In this document: in pieces, positions 21,872 to 34,740 of the stretch | Layout of the letters: every line of letters begins with the position of its first letter | Position numbering within the stretch: position 1 is the stretch's first letter | Assembly (NCBI GenBank): GCA_903813345.2 | Contig: CAIIXF020000635.1 | Coordinates: forward strand, 1 to 60,000 | Direction of reading: 5' to 3' | Origin: Owenia fusiformis | Lineage: Eukaryota; Annelida; Polychaeta; Sabellida; Oweniidae | DNA length: 60,000 nt | Made by a program: the position numbers and the translations under genes | Notes under the pieces: model-generated | What the model was told of the DNA's origin: nothing | Databases searched by the model: none | What the model saw: only the letters and a program-made list of their open reading frames with translations

Positions 21872-24100
21872 AACAGGATCTTAAGAGGTTCTGGACAAAT
21901 CATTTGATTCTGGACTTGTCATATTTTTTTTTCAACGAAATCACATCCAAGGGTTGAATTTTTATTAGCTATTTAGAGAGTGAGTCCTGCCTAGTATTAA
22001 TTTCAATAAAAAAAAGTTAAAATAGAACCCTATTTGAGAGTCAATCTAATACTTACATTACATTGATAAATTAAGTCAAATCCTGAAATATTTTTAAAGT
22101 GCATTTTTTATGAAATATTATCCAGCAAGTATTTAGATGAAACGGTCTTATTTAAATACAAATCATAACATGATGATATTTTTCATGAAACATTTTTCAA
22201 TGAAATTCAATTGAAGGGTCAAGATAAAACGAGCTTATTTAGGTGAAAACCCTTACATGATGATGTGTTTTCATAACTTCTTTCATAAAATTCCATCAAG
22301 GGGTGAAGATAAAATGATCGAATTTAAGTGATTTAAGGATCACGAGAATATGTTTTCTTTGATATTTTCTATGAAATCCCATCCAATGGTCAAGGTAAAA
22401 TTTTGATTTTGATTTGGTATTAGGTCACGTGTTCGAAAGATCCATATAAGGCCCATAGAACCATATAGGAACGTCATTTTGAATGTCACGTGATAGATCC
22501 ATATAAGGCTTTTAGAACCATGTATGGAAAGATGAGGGGAAGCCCCTGACACCTGTTTCGCAATTTTTATGCACTTCATTTTTGTACTGAAGTTTGTCGA
22601 TTCAATTCGTCGTATTTCGGAATCCTGGTGACAATTTTATACTCCATTTGAGTATTTTTGACCTACTTCTTATGACGGAAATTCCCGAACCTTGTTCGGA
22701 TTAATCCGGATTTTCTGACCTACTTTATCTACCGAGATTTCACGAGTTAACATTCGTCTCATTCCGGAATCCTGGTGACAATTTTATACTCCATTGGAGT
22801 ATTTTTGATTTACTTTTTCTGGATTTTGCCCTACTTATTATATCTTGACAACAAGCAAATCAAAAAGTTCGACATGAACGGGTCTCGATCAACTAACCTA
22901 GAAATCCGGATCGAGAAATTCGAGAAATCGTAATTTTACTGAGTGGATTATTGAATTCAAAACGATCATCTACAAAAAATATATTTGAGAGTAGATAAAT
23001 CTGTAAAACCCGTGTGCTATATCAGCCTATTTGATTCTAGAAAACACATACTAAACATGCTTTACATCAAGGGGGTACGGATGGTATGCCATTGGCCCTT
23101 TTTATTACCGTCCTAGGAGATATTTCCCGACGAATTAGGAAATTATGAAACACCTTGTTTATAAGTATAAGTATACGTATAAGTTTTTAAAAAACTTATA
23201 ACGAAAATTCTCTATTATCAGAGATTAATGTTTCCAAACTGTTTTGAAACAAACTAACGTCTTTTTTCAACCTACACCTTGCTCCTTTCTGTCGTATTTA
23301 ATAAAACAAAAATAGTATATCACGGAGGAATACGAACCACTCACCTGGGACTTGGTTATTCACTAGTGCCATAGGCGTTCTACTATTCTGGATACAACTG
23401 ACGAGTCGTATTTAAGTGGAGACAAAAGTGAGGATCATTTTGAATTGACGCTCGGTATAAATATATAATACTTTTGTTCTTTCATATCGGTAGCTCGTTT
23501 GCCTCATAGTTAGCGTGCCTGGCTTCCATTGTCTAGGTTAGTTGATCGACCTAATACCAAATCAAAATCAAAATTTTACCTTGACCATTGGATGGGATTT
23601 CATAGAAAATATCAAAGAAAACATATTCTCGTGATCCTTAAATCACTTAAATTCGATCATTTTATCTTCACCCCTTGATGGAATTTTATGAAAGAAGTTA
23701 TGAAAACACATCATCATGTAAGGGTTTTCACCTAAATTAGCTCGTTTTATCTTGACCCTTCAATTGAATTTCATTGAAAAATGTTTCATGGAAAATATCA
23801 TCATGTTATGATTTGTATTTAAATAAGACCGTTTCATCTAAATACTTGCTGGATAATATTTCATAAAAAAATGCACTTTAAAAATATTTCAGGATTTGCC
23901 TTAATTTATCAATGTAATGTAAGTATTAGATTGACTCTCAAATAGGGTTCTATTTTAACTTTTTTATTGAAATTAATACTAGGCAGGACTCACTCTCTAA
24001 ATAGCTAATAAAAATTCAACCCTTGGATGTGATTTCGTTGAAAAAAAATATGACAAGTCCAGAATCAAATGATATGTCCAGAACCTCTTAAGATCCTGTT
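21872..24100. mobile_element. 2.2-kb element with ~560-bp terminal inverted repeats, copy 1
   Basis: Left arm 21,872-22,435 and right arm 23,548-24,100 are near-perfect reverse complements over about 555 bases, starting aacaggatcttaagagg. The flanks carry GCTA at 21,868-21,871 and 24,101-24,104, and the paralogous sequence near 21,653 shows the uninterrupted gtgctagc site. The 1.1-kb middle has degenerate repeats of a unit containing tatactccattggagtattt and tctgacctacttta, and no recognisable transposase. Near identity of the arms argues for recent activity or gene conversion. The superfamily is uncertain; an autonomous partner must exist elsewhere. Confidence 0.78.
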
Positions 24101-24151
24101 GCTAGCTTTTTTTCATTTTGACCCCCCCCCCCTTAGGGCTTCTAGGGTTAA

Positions 24152-24640
24152 TTCTGTGTACATTGAATCCATCCTCAACAAAGCTTTCGCGAAATAAGCA
24201 TTCAAATGATGAAAGTACGCTAAGATGTACCGCTCTTTTTCAAATTCCTTTGGGAACAAGATATAGAATCTACTCACAGACACATGTCAACCAATGTTAC
24301 ATAAGTAAATATCTCATTTTACATAATTTTGTAAACGTTGTTCTTTACCGATGCCATTTTTTAAATTTGAAAAACAAAATTGAACATTTCGCATTTCTAA
24401 ATTGATGAGTTTCTTGGAATACAACTTAACTCTTAACAATTTAGGTCATTGACACTATTTCCCTTAGTGATTCAATGCTAAATATACAGTAACGGGGTCA
24501 ATGAATTATGTTCAACCTTGTTTTCATGACTTTTAAACACGAGTTGACAAATATGTAGGAAATTTCAATTCCAAAAGTCAGCGTGTCAATTCGTGTTTTC
24601 ATTCATGTCGAGAAATGGCCCTGATATCTGTTTTTATCAA
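24152..24640. other. no gene seen
   Basis: Flank between the piggyBac-like element and the satellite array. AT-rich and non-coding. Confidence 0.4.
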
Positions 24641-24649
24641 TATACGTAG

Positions 24650-25430
24650 AAACTGTACACAGAATATTCAGTTTTTTACAGAAAATATAAAATCTACCAC
24701 CCTTAGTTTCTGAAATTCATACTCAGCAGATCTGTCAGTTTTTACAGAAAATGTAAATACTGAACATCCATCAATCAGATTTCTCTTATTCAACAGATCA
24801 TTCAGAAAATGTAAAATCTGCAAACCTCAGTTTCTGATTTATCATATTCAACAGATTTATCAGTTTTTACAGATAGTGTAAATTCTGAATATCAAAGAAT
24901 CAGATTTTTCAGAATCTTCAGAAAATTTAAATCTGCAAAACTTATTTTCTGATTTCTGAGATTCAACTTTCCCAGTTTTTACAGAAAATGTAAATTCTGG
25001 ATAACCAAGAATCAGATTTCTCAGATTCTACAGTTCTTACAGAAAATGTAGATTCTGAATAACCAATAATTAGATTAGTCAGATTCAACAGATTCTTCAG
25101 TTCTTACATAATCTTAATATTCTGCACATCCCGAAGTCAGATTCAACAGATTCTTCAGTTTTTTACAGAAAATGTAGATTCTGAATAACCAAGAGTTACA
25201 TTTGTAAGATAGATTCTTCAGTTTTTACAGAATATGAATATTCTGCACAATCCTCAATTCTGATTCAACAGATCCATCGGTTTTTACAGAAAATTTACAT
25301 TCTGAATATCTAAGAATCAGATTTCTTAGATTCAACAGATTCTTCAAATCGAAAATTTAAAATCCGCAAACCATGATTTCAGATTTCTCAGATTTAACAG
25401 TTTTAACAGAAAAAGGATATTCTGTCTTAT
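24650..25430 (-). repeat. degenerate tandem satellite (TCAGATTCAACAGATTC type), array 1
   Basis: About ten imperfect copies of a ~60-80 base unit containing cagttttTacagaaaatgta, ttctgaat and cagatttctcagattcaac. The same satellite recurs in the opposite orientation at 27,690-28,390. No conserved reading frame spans it. Confidence 0.7.
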
Positions 25431-25439
25431 ATCAGTCAC

Positions 25440-26640
25440 GCCCTTCTCAGAGATAGAGTCCATGTAGTAGCAGCCTATCACCTCACTACAAGCTTTCCCA
25501 ATCTGAATGGATGTGTACACAAGTACAAATAAAGCTACTGTCGTTGACTCATTAGTGGATCACATTTACAAACTGAAACATGTAAACTATCAAAGGAGTT
25601 ATATTTCTCAATAAGTTCACTTCTTATATCATTGCTCAATAAATATTCTACAGATCAAAACTCTTGTATTTCTATTAGTCAGTAATATGTCCATTTGTTC
25701 ATTGGAAGATTTTAATCTTTATATTCATAAATCCATTGTTCCAACCAACCTACTTCATACTCCAAAAATGTGAAAATAAAGTTTCTCAATAAAACATCAT
25801 ATACCCTTTTTATTTATCATATCCTAAATCTATTATATCTATCATATACATATCAACAATATAATATTGATGATTTAATTTTACATAATTTTAAATAATT
25901 GACTTTATCGATTGTTTGGGGAATTATTTATTTATTTAAGTTAAAGTGAAAATTTTACTTGCATTTATAAGTCAGTTGAATATTTTATATCATCCTTAAT
26001 CTCATATCAGCTGCTATTTTACACTGTCTAAATTTTTCAGCCTGACGGGGTTACAGTAAGGACATACTTCAGTCTGGCTGTTGATATGGTTAAATAACAC
26101 TTGGTGAAATCGATAAAATATTATATAAAAATATGTTTTATTTTCTGATATTTGTGTAAAAAGATGCATAATATAACACTATTTCCATTCAGTATTGTAA
26201 TTATTATATTATATTATGAAGGAAAAAATATAATCAGCATAATATACTATATTATATAGTAATTAATATAATATAATTAGAAATAAGTGAGATCCAAATA
26301 TATTATTTGTACATATAAACATTTACCAAATCCGATTATCTCAATTAGAAAATGTAGCAGGATGTTTTATTCCCAGTGTAATAGTCTTTTTTTAATTATT
26401 TGCGCCAATTTATATTTATTCTGTCTTTCCAAAATATTATTTGGTCATATTTATTAATCCAAACAGATGATTGCAGTTCATTTAGATTTTTTTTTTATAT
26501 TCTAAAATATTATTTTCTAGTATTTTCCAATCTTAACAGAAAATATCAAATTATATTGTACTATTTGGGTTCTAAAAATATTATACGCGATTATTCTCGT
26601 CAAACTTGATGTACAATCCATGTGGTTAATTACTTAACCG
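25440..26640. other. very AT-rich spacer
   Basis: Non-coding, with long TA/ATAT-rich stretches around 26,150-26,290. It separates the satellite array from an R1 copy. Confidence 0.45.
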
Positions 26641-26819
26641 AACAAAACAAAGAATGCACAGCATGGCAGTTAATAGCATTAACCGTTCTACTGGCCTTCT
26701 CATCTCCAATACTTACAAATGTCACACATATTTTATTTTGATTGTTCTAATTCTATTTGAAAGATGTTTGCAAAAGAAATATTTAGAAGAAAGGACGAAA
26801 TTTAACTTGATTGAAATTA

Positions 26820-27650
26820 ATGTTAACAATGGAGTAAAATGTGTAATAAAAATCATCAATTAAAAATCAAAAAATTAACTTTCCAATGAGTTAATCGATT
26901 CAAACCAAATTTTAACACAATGTTAATCAAAAAATGAGGGACACTTTACAATCAAATAAATATGAAAAACTTAATTTGCAAATTATTATTTTTTGTGGAA
27001 ATAAGAACAATTGGCTCTACATATTAATCCATTAACTCTAACAAACGGATTAGTTATCAGTGAACAAAACTCATTTCATTGAAATTGATAACTTTGGGAT
27101 TAAAGTATTACATATATTGCTCTGACGTGAACTCATGTATGTTACCGGTGAAAATCTGCATGATTTTGACAGAGTTGTTGGGCAACACGGGGAGGAAATC
27201 GTTATTCGTTAGGTACGGGCCGCTTGTATAAAATGTGTTATGTATTTAGTCGAAATTTGAGCAGTTAATGTGGCAGAGAAACAATGGAGTAACAATGTGA
27301 GGAAACTCATTGATTAAAAATTAACTTTCCATTGAGTCAATTAATTAAATCCAAATTTTAACACAATGTTAATCATCACGTTAGGGACATTATACAATCA
27401 AATAAATATGAGAAACTTAATTTGCAAATTATTTTTTGTTGAACTTAAAACTGTTGGCTGTAAGAAAGTTATCCATTGCCTCTAAGAATCGGATTAGTTA
27501 TCAGTGTTAACGAAAATCATATTAAAGAAATTGAATAATTGGGGATTAAAGTTTTACTTATCATTTTGCTATGTATGTCTATATGTTATTTACACCAGTT
27601 TTTCTACCATGCTCCAATTTGCTCAAAGCGTAATCATCGCTTTGTCAAAT
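26820..27650. repeat. R1 repeat copies, tandem pair
   Basis: Two same-strand copies of the R1 end (about 26,820-27,085 and 27,262-27,520; shared acaatggagtaa, gttaacacaatgttaatca-like, tcaaataaatatga words) with the ggtacgggcc segment between them. They are followed by the ttggggattaaag...cgtaatcatcgcttt block also found at 11,945-12,075. Non-coding. Confidence 0.6.
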
Positions 27651-27689
27651 GAAACAATAATACAATATTCATTTTATGTAAAACTAAAG

Positions 27690-28390
27690 AATCTGTTGAA
27701 TCGGAGAAATCTTGGATGTGCAGAATATTCATTTGATATTGATGAATATTCATTCATCTGTGAAAACTGAAGAATCTGTTGAAACTGATTTGGGGATGTG
27801 CAGAATATTCATTTTCTGTAAAAACTGAAGAATCTGTTGAATCTGATAAATCTTGGATGTGCAGAATATTCATTTGATATTGATGAATATTCATTCATCT
27901 GTGAAAACTGAAGAATCTGTTGAAACTGATTTGGGGATGTGCAGAATATTCATTTTCTGTAAAACTGAAGAATCTGTTGAATCGGAGAAATCTGATTTGG
28001 GGATGTGTAGAATATTCATTTTCTCTAAAAACTGATGAATCTGTTGAATCTAAGGAATCTGATTTTGGGATGTACAGATTATTATTTTCTTTAAAAACTG
28101 AAGAATCTGTTGAATCTGACGAATCTGATTCTTGACTGAGCAGAATTTTCAGATTCTGTAAAAACTGTTGAATATGAGAAAACCGATTTTGGGATGTGCA
28201 GAATATTCATTTTATGTAAAATCTGTAGAATCTGTTGAATCTGAGAAAACCGATTTTCGGATGTACAGAATTTTAATTTTTTCTTTAAAAATGTAAATCT
28301 GAGAATTCTGTTTCTGGATTAATCTGTATTTTCAGATTCTGTAAAAAACTGAAGAATTTGTATGTCAGAATTTTCAGATTTTTAAAAACT
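27690..28390 (+). repeat. same satellite inverted, with a 141-bp higher-order unit
   Basis: Reverse complement of the 24,650-25,430 satellite: ctgtaaaaactgaagaatc, tgttgaatctgagaaa, ggatgtgcagaatattc. The first part is a nearly exact duplication of a 141-base two-monomer block (27,714-27,854 and 27,855-27,995, monomer spacings 80 and 61). Later monomers run at 60-67 bases. Short open frames through it (repeating KTEESVE) are a by-product of the repeat. Confidence 0.7.
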
Positions 28391-28479
28391 GAAAACAGTG
28401 CCAATAACAATAAAGTCAATATTGTGAAGTTTCCCAATTTAGACAGTAAACCCAGCATATTTGGTCTAAGTCTCCCAGC

Positions 28480-29150
28480 TTATTAGATATGGCAGGGCAT
28501 GCTCTAAATATTTAGATTTTAAGTCAAAACACAATACTTTAGTGATCAAACTGTTAGGTCAAGGTTATACTTGTATAAATCTTAAGAAATACTTTCTTAG
28601 CTTTGCTGAAAAGTAAAAATCATTAAATTCGAAATTTCAAGTTTTACCACTTGAAATGCTAAAGGATGTAGGAATTGTTCAAGACATTGGCGCTGAACTC
28701 ACAATTTTTTCACTTGGCACCTTTCGAGGTGGATCCAGGCTATGGCACTAATGGTTGAGAAATATGGATCGAAATCAGTCATAGTTTTCTCCTGATGACC
28801 ATTGTGAATAATTGTGTTTTATGGATTATGACGACAGCTTTTGTGAATGGATGTTGACCCTTTGAAATGCATATGGACTTGGAGACTGGATTGTATCTAT
28901 CCTACATCAGTTGAGACTGAATGCTCTATCTTGTATGAGTACTTGATTCTACAACTATTTTTGATGTTATGAGTATTGGCTATCAATTTCTAATTTTTTC
29001 TTCAACATGTATTGTAATGACTTCAGTATGAATGAAATGTCCCTTGGTGTTCTGATCTTGGATTGTGATATTGGTTCTTGAATGGTGGGGGAAGGGGGTA
29101 TTATACATCGTTTCTTTTCACGTTAGATCATGGTGTTGGGATATATGGGG
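28480..29150 (+). mobile_element. retroelement tail fragment, inverted copy of 11,067-11,760
   Basis: Reverse-complement relationship to 11,067-11,760 over nearly its whole length (shared atggcagggcatgctctaaa, gatcaaactgttaggtcaag, ttagatcatggt). It carries the same decayed post-reverse-transcriptase coding segment, now on the plus strand, with several stops. The two copies differ at roughly a tenth of positions by eye. Confidence 0.6.
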
Positions 29151-29159
29151 TTTGTTTTT

Positions 29160-30320
29160 CTAGACTGATATATCCACTTAGAGTTTTAGTCATTTCCCTT
29201 TGGCACTTGTGCTTAGATATTGTAAGTTTTTCAACCACATTTCCTCATTTACGTTCTTTGACAAGGATCAATCCATTTGAAAACATGGCTTTTCTTGATT
29301 ATTCTTAAAAACCACCCTTTCAATATTAGTATGTAGGATATTACACTGTAAATTGACACGCGTTTGTTTGCTTTAAACCATGAAAACATAAATGCAGTAC
29401 CATATGTCAATATTGGAAAACAGAAAGTTCAATCTATATGTAAACAAGAATAAATACATTTATGGTTGGTTCATAATAACAAATGACAAATAACATACAT
29501 CTTTTGAAATAGGGGTATACAGGACATAGTAGAAATTCAGAAAGTTAAGCCATATCCCAATAATGCTTCACGAATATGTAACAGAACATCAAAATTATCA
29601 TTTACACGTTTGGTGATAGGTATATTGAAAATAATCAACCAGAAGTTTACTTCAATTGTGGCACTATTCTTAGTAAATATTGATGAACATACGAATATCG
29701 AATGTTGACTTAGTAACTTCACTTGACTGATTTATGTGACGTAATGATCAATACCCTAGAGCAATTATCAATGTAAAAAAACGTCAGGATTTTATATCGT
29801 TTTTTCAAAGTCCCCTATATATCGATAGCTCTATTGAATATGTACCATTTTATCATATAGCTTTGGGGTAAAAATCTTAAATATACTTAAGTCCAGACAT
29901 TATACAAAGTTTACTTATAGCGAGTATACAATCCTTTGGAATCATATCTTCTATCAGTGTGATGATTGCTGGGATCGCAATATCAGGTTTGTGACCAGAT
30001 TTGGGAGCATCACATATGGTGTGGCTTCAATTATTCCAAAAGGCAGAATACCACCTGTACAAAGTGTGTATTGGTATATCCTTGATTGCATCATATTTTA
30101 TAATTTTGAAATCGAGTTCTTAAGAATTCATGCTTATTTTAGCCAATTCTGCTCCACCCCAAGGTACAGCGAAATGGCAGTACCTCTAATGTAACAGCCA
30201 TATGTGACATACTATGCAAAATATGACATCAAAATTGGTTATGTTGTCACAACAATTGCATCAAGATAATGTGCAAACAAAATTTAAATAATAACTGCTA
30301 ATTTTAAAAGGTAAATTTGC
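29160..30320. other. no gene seen
   Basis: AT-rich, non-coding. A 67-residue open frame at 29,991-30,194 has no recognisable motif. Confidence 0.4.
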
Positions 30321-30321
30321 C

Positions 30322-30480
30322 CCGGTGTAAAAGGTAGGAGGTCCTATCAACTTATGGTCCCACTCTCCTTTGATTTATATGGTGACCTAAATACAACTCT
30401 TTCCCTAATTATCTTATAAACTATCGGGGCCAGTAATGGCCATAAGAAAGGGGACCATAATCCATGGGGGACCATCATTT
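30322..30480. mobile_element. ~160-bp miniature repeat (GGTCC type), copy 1
   Basis: Shares gtaggaggtcctatcaa, gatttatatggtgacctaaa, tacaactcttt and aaaggggaccataatcc with 41,401-41,563 in the same strand and order. In the second copy the ends aggtgtaaaa and tttcacacc are inverted repeats. This copy keeps the left end but its right end is less clear. Confidence 0.55.
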
Positions 30481-31959
30481 CATGTATTTTTACATGTTTT
30501 TAATATGATTTTATCCTCCCCTTCCTCAACTTTTCAATTTCACTATTTTCATGTTTGAGCCGTTGCTAGGTTGTTGCTAGGCATCAAGTCATACATGTAT
30601 ACATCTGCATAATAAATCACTGATTGGCATGTGTTGCACAACTTAAAATGCAAATGCAAAAGACAAAAACAAGTTCAAATTGAAATTTTTGACTATTCAA
30701 TTTCACATTACATTGATTTAAGTTGGATTTCGCGAAACCTGCTTTCTTTTAAAGTGTATAACCAGTTCTACAAAAGCTTTTACCAAGATGTAAGTTTTAT
30801 TTGAAAGATAATTGATCATTCTCTAAGGCGCATTTATGGGCACAAATGATTTATCGTGTAAGAAAATTGACAAACTATCACTAAATGTCAAAAAATATAC
30901 ACACCTGGGTCACGTTGACCTCGATTTGACATGTGTTGGCTTACTTTTTTAAAAAACAAAATGTTTCTGAAGAGATAATTAAATATGGTTTAAAACAATT
31001 TCAACAATATTGAAATCAGACAAGTAATAAAAATCCCAGAGGGGGTCCGATTGAGACCTTCAAATACCCTTTTAAATACCCGGGTGTTAATCTGTGTGGA
31101 TTATCAATGAAAATGAGAAGCATATTTCTTTAAAATCATATTTCTTTTTAATGGTACAATATAGTGACATGGTAATATTGACATATGTTTTCAGCATAAC
31201 TCTGAAGGTATTAATGGGATCTTGATGTATTGGGTATTTCTATTTTTTTCTAAAAAATGGTGTTTAAATTGTTTGTCCGCTGTGACGGAGCAGTTTCTTA
31301 TCTGATATACGTTAAGAATTTAAGACTTGTAATATATCTTTTACAACTACATTTTAGAAGAGAGAACGTATCAAATCTCTTTCGTAAAGTATTCTGAAAA
31401 ATGAGACGTAACAAAAGTACACAATTCAACTCCTGGGATGTATATACGACCACTCTTCTAAGTTTGTACTGCAATCCAACTTATGCATAGTAACTCATTA
31501 AAATGATAGTCAACTTCATTTCAGTATAGAGTATTTGCCTTTCGTAGTGCCTAGTGTGGATCCATCACCTGACATGGTCATTTTTTACGGTAACTTGATT
31601 ATTTGAAGTAAAATTATTTGATTAAGATGTACCTAAATACATATAACAATATGAACTGTGGATTGTTCTACCCTCTATAGTCGTTCCAAAAGGTAAGTAG
31701 AGTGTTTTTTGAAATACGAAAATGCAAAATTAGATTTTTAGATTCTTCTTTATTTGAATAAGAGTTATGGTTATCTGATGCAACTTCAGTAAATCATTTG
31801 TATTTGGATCATCTTACATACAGTAATATTATGTGGTAAAAGGTTACATCTGTCGGAATGCAGGGTGTCTGCACGCTATTTCGAATAAATTCATATTAGC
31901 CCTATTTACACTCAAAAGTATCATTTTGTTCGAAACGATGAAGAAATCGTGAATCTTTT

Positions 31960-32640
31960 GTTTTAGCACATTAATGCCAATCAAAAAAATCCACAACTTT
32001 GCACAAGTACCATTTGATAGAGCCAGAAAGTATGACAGTGATCTGTCCATGTAATGTTGAGAGATTAAATCCCAACAAACCCACCCCTTCTTCACCAGTG
32101 GGGAGGGGGTATATATGAAAAGAAATTGTGAGTACATTAGTTGTTCAAATTCTTTTTATCCTGCCTAAGGTGGTCAATTAATATTAAGTTCACAATGTAT
32201 TAGGCATTTTGCAGGATATTTTGGATTTATTTGTGATTTTAAGCATTTTACTACCCCCAAATCAATTTTGAGTATATCTGTTTTAAACAATATTCCCTCA
32301 TAACTTTTGATTTAGCACATTAATGCCTATGAAAAAAATCCACAACTTTGCTCAAGTACCATATGAAAGGGCCCGAAAGTATAACAGAGATGTGTTTATG
32401 TAATATGGAGAGAAAAAATCCCAACAAACCCACCCCTTCTTCACCAGAGGGGTCAATATGAACAATTATTTTGTGAGTATATCATTTGTTCAAATTCTTT
32501 TTTATCCTGCCTGAGATGGTCAAATAATATGAGGTTTACTATTTATTAGACATTTTGCAGGATGTTTTGAATTAATTTGTTATTTTAAGCCTTTTACTAC
32601 CATCAATTCCATGTTGAGTATACCTCATTTGTGAAATTAA
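31960..32640. repeat. tandem pair of a ~352-bp unit
   Basis: Two direct copies (landmark tttagcacattaatgcc near 31,960 and 32,312) share aaaaaatccacaactttgc, tcccaacaaacccacccctt, cttcaccag and ttttgcaggat. A third decayed start (tagatccagaaattatgac) follows near 32,717. Non-coding. Confidence 0.65.
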
Positions 32641-32899
32641 TCCTCTCCAAATTCCTTGTTGTGTAAATAATGGAATCGAATGAAAAATTCTCAAATAACA
32701 TTACTGATATATCATTTTATAGATCCAGAAATTATGACAGTGATGTATCTAGATATTATGAACATATAAGTTCATATAAACATTACTCCATCCCTATCAA
32801 CCCGGTGTCAATGGGGGGATTTAATAATGATTCATACAGGCACATACATTACCTACTGTATTGCATCAACCATGAGATTTCTACTATTATTATTAAGGG

Positions 32900-33060
32900 T
32901 AACCGAGCCTTAAGGGTAACTGGACAACTCATCCCTAGACGACTCATCCCTGGACAACTCATCCCCTAGACAATTCATGCCCTGGACAACTAATCCCCTA
33001 GACAGCTCACCTCCTAGACAAGTCATCCCCTAGACAACTCATCCCCTGGACGACTAATCC
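32900..33060 (+). repeat. minisatellite GGACAACTCATCCCCTA, left arm
   Basis: About nine copies of a ~17-base unit (ctagacaactcatcccc / ctggacaactcatcccc). The reverse-complement array lies at 33,630-33,805, so the two could fold into a long imperfect hairpin around a ~570-base loop. Confidence 0.75.
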
Positions 33061-33629
33061 TTTTGCATGTTTGAGTATAGTAATTTAATAATATATAACC
33101 AATTCATATTTGATATTCAAATGATTTTTTAATGTTTTGGTTGTGAACATGGTCAGCTTTAAGTTTCAAAAAACATATATTACATGACCATTGTTACTCT
33201 ACTCGATTACGCTGTTGATCCCTTTGGGTAACAAAATGTTTGAGCCTCGAAGGTATATAGATTTTTCTTTTTTCCCTTTTCACGAGTTGTAGGCATGGTG
33301 TTTCGATATGATATTAACAATGATTGAATAAGTTCCTTTGATGTTATAATATGTTTGTTGTTCATAGCTAAAATATTCTTTAATCCAAAGATTATTTTTC
33401 CACAGCATTCACAGATGAAGTTAATCAAGTTCATGTTTAAGTTGTGCACAAAGAGAACTTTATTTGTCTGGTCAGGAAATATCGAGTCACGTTATATAAG
33501 AATAAGAGATTTAATGGCATTGTGTGACTGTTTATTTGTGTCGATGAAGTGAAAATGTTATTTTGAATGATCCAAGATGTATTGACTAAGTATTTGTTTT
33601 CAAGAAACACTACAATTTAGCTTCATGTA

Positions 33630-33805
33630 ATGAAGGATGAGTTGTCCATGGGATGAGTTGTCTAGGGGATAAGTTGTCCAGGGGATGAGTTGTCTAGGGG
33701 ATGACTTGTCCAGGGGATGACTTGTCCAGGGAATGAAATGTCCAGGGATGTGTTGCCTAGGGGATGAGATGTCCAGGGATGAGTTGTCTAGGGGATGAGC
33801 CTTAT
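33630..33805 (-). repeat. minisatellite GGATGAGTTGTCTAGGG, right arm
   Basis: About ten units of ggatgagttgtccagg / ggatgagttgtctagg type, the inverted counterpart of 32,900-33,060. Confidence 0.75.
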
Positions 33806-33949
33806 TAAGTACGTATATTAACATATTGTTCAAAAACTGATCCTTGTGTGGGGATCCCTTGAGAAATGTTCAATTTAACGTGATTTTTACCTTATGGCAA
33901 ACAAGAAAGAACATGAAGATCCTGGACTACCCCCCCCCCTCCCCCTCTT

Positions 33950-34740
33950 GCTTCTTGGCTTAGTTAGCTAAGATTTTTTTCTCTGTATTAAATGATTCCT
34001 ATAGTTTGAAATTCATTGAGCTTATAGAATGATATGAGAGCTCACTTGCTGAATTTTTCATCAATAAAAATGAAAAGATCTTAGAATTATGACAAAAGAT
34101 CATCAAAATCCATGTTTCAACAAGAATCACTGGACATTAAGGGATCAAAATATTGGTAATATAAATTATAAAAATACTGAAAACAAATTTTCGTTATATC
34201 TTCTAATTTTATGAAGATATTTTATGGTGATATTATGAAAAACTGTTCACAAAATATATGTCTTGCTTTCCCCCCACCTGCTACCCATTGGAATCACAAG
34301 ATTCGAACAAAAAATAAAAGAAGTGCTTAGACTAGGGACAATATACTTAACATTCTCCCCCACTCTTGCTTCTTAGCCTACCGGTTAAATAATTATTTTC
34401 TCCAATATTAATGATTCCTATAATTTGAAATTTGTAGGACTTATGGAAGCAAACTAGAGCTCTCTTACTGATTTTTTCCATCAATAAATATTGAGAGATC
34501 TTATAATTATGACAAAATATCTTCAAACTTTATGTTACCAACATTGTTAATTACTGAACATTGAATAATTAAATCATTGATTTTACTAAGTAATATGAAA
34601 AAACACCTAAAACTGTTTTCTTATATATTTACTTCTTGAATCAACTTATTTTATGTTGTTATATGAAAACATTTTCTTGAAATAATTCTTTTCGTTTTGA
34701 CCCCCTGCTACCCCCTGGGGGAGGGGGCAAAACATAATTT
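33950..34740. repeat. tandem pair of a ~415-bp unit
   Basis: Two direct copies (starting cttgcttctt near 33,948 and 34,365) share taatgattcctata.tttgaa, agagctc, tcatcaataaa, agatctta.aattatgacaaa and actg.acatt. Non-coding. Confidence 0.55.

Larger units (their letters stand above)
19983..24151. mobile_element. piggyBac-like miniature element with two nested insertions
   Basis: Bounded by TTAA at 19,983-19,986 and 24,148-24,151. The termini CCCTGGGAGCCCTAAGG (19,987-20,003) and CCTTAGGGCTTCTAGGG (24,131-24,147) are inverted repeats with two mismatches. TTAA duplication and CCCT-starting ends are the hallmark of the piggyBac superfamily. Removing the mariner-like insertion and the long-inverted-repeat insertion leaves an element of about 470 bases. 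It is made mostly of two tandem copies of one unit (gctagga.gttcaaactttcc, ttcaattatctacaacttgg, gtgcta). It encodes no transposase. The two unit copies act as each other's empty-site controls for the nested insertions. Confidence 0.8.

Noticed and set aside
23330-23400. tRNA-like boxes on the minus strand (ggttcgtattcc preceded by agaacgcctatggc)
   Set aside because: The arms do not form a cloverleaf and the segment lies inside the long-inverted-repeat element. Kept only as a possible SINE relic.
27504-28135. Overlapping open frames repeating KTEESVE
   Set aside because: Produced by the satellite periodicity. Frames shift between monomers and end at ordinary stops.
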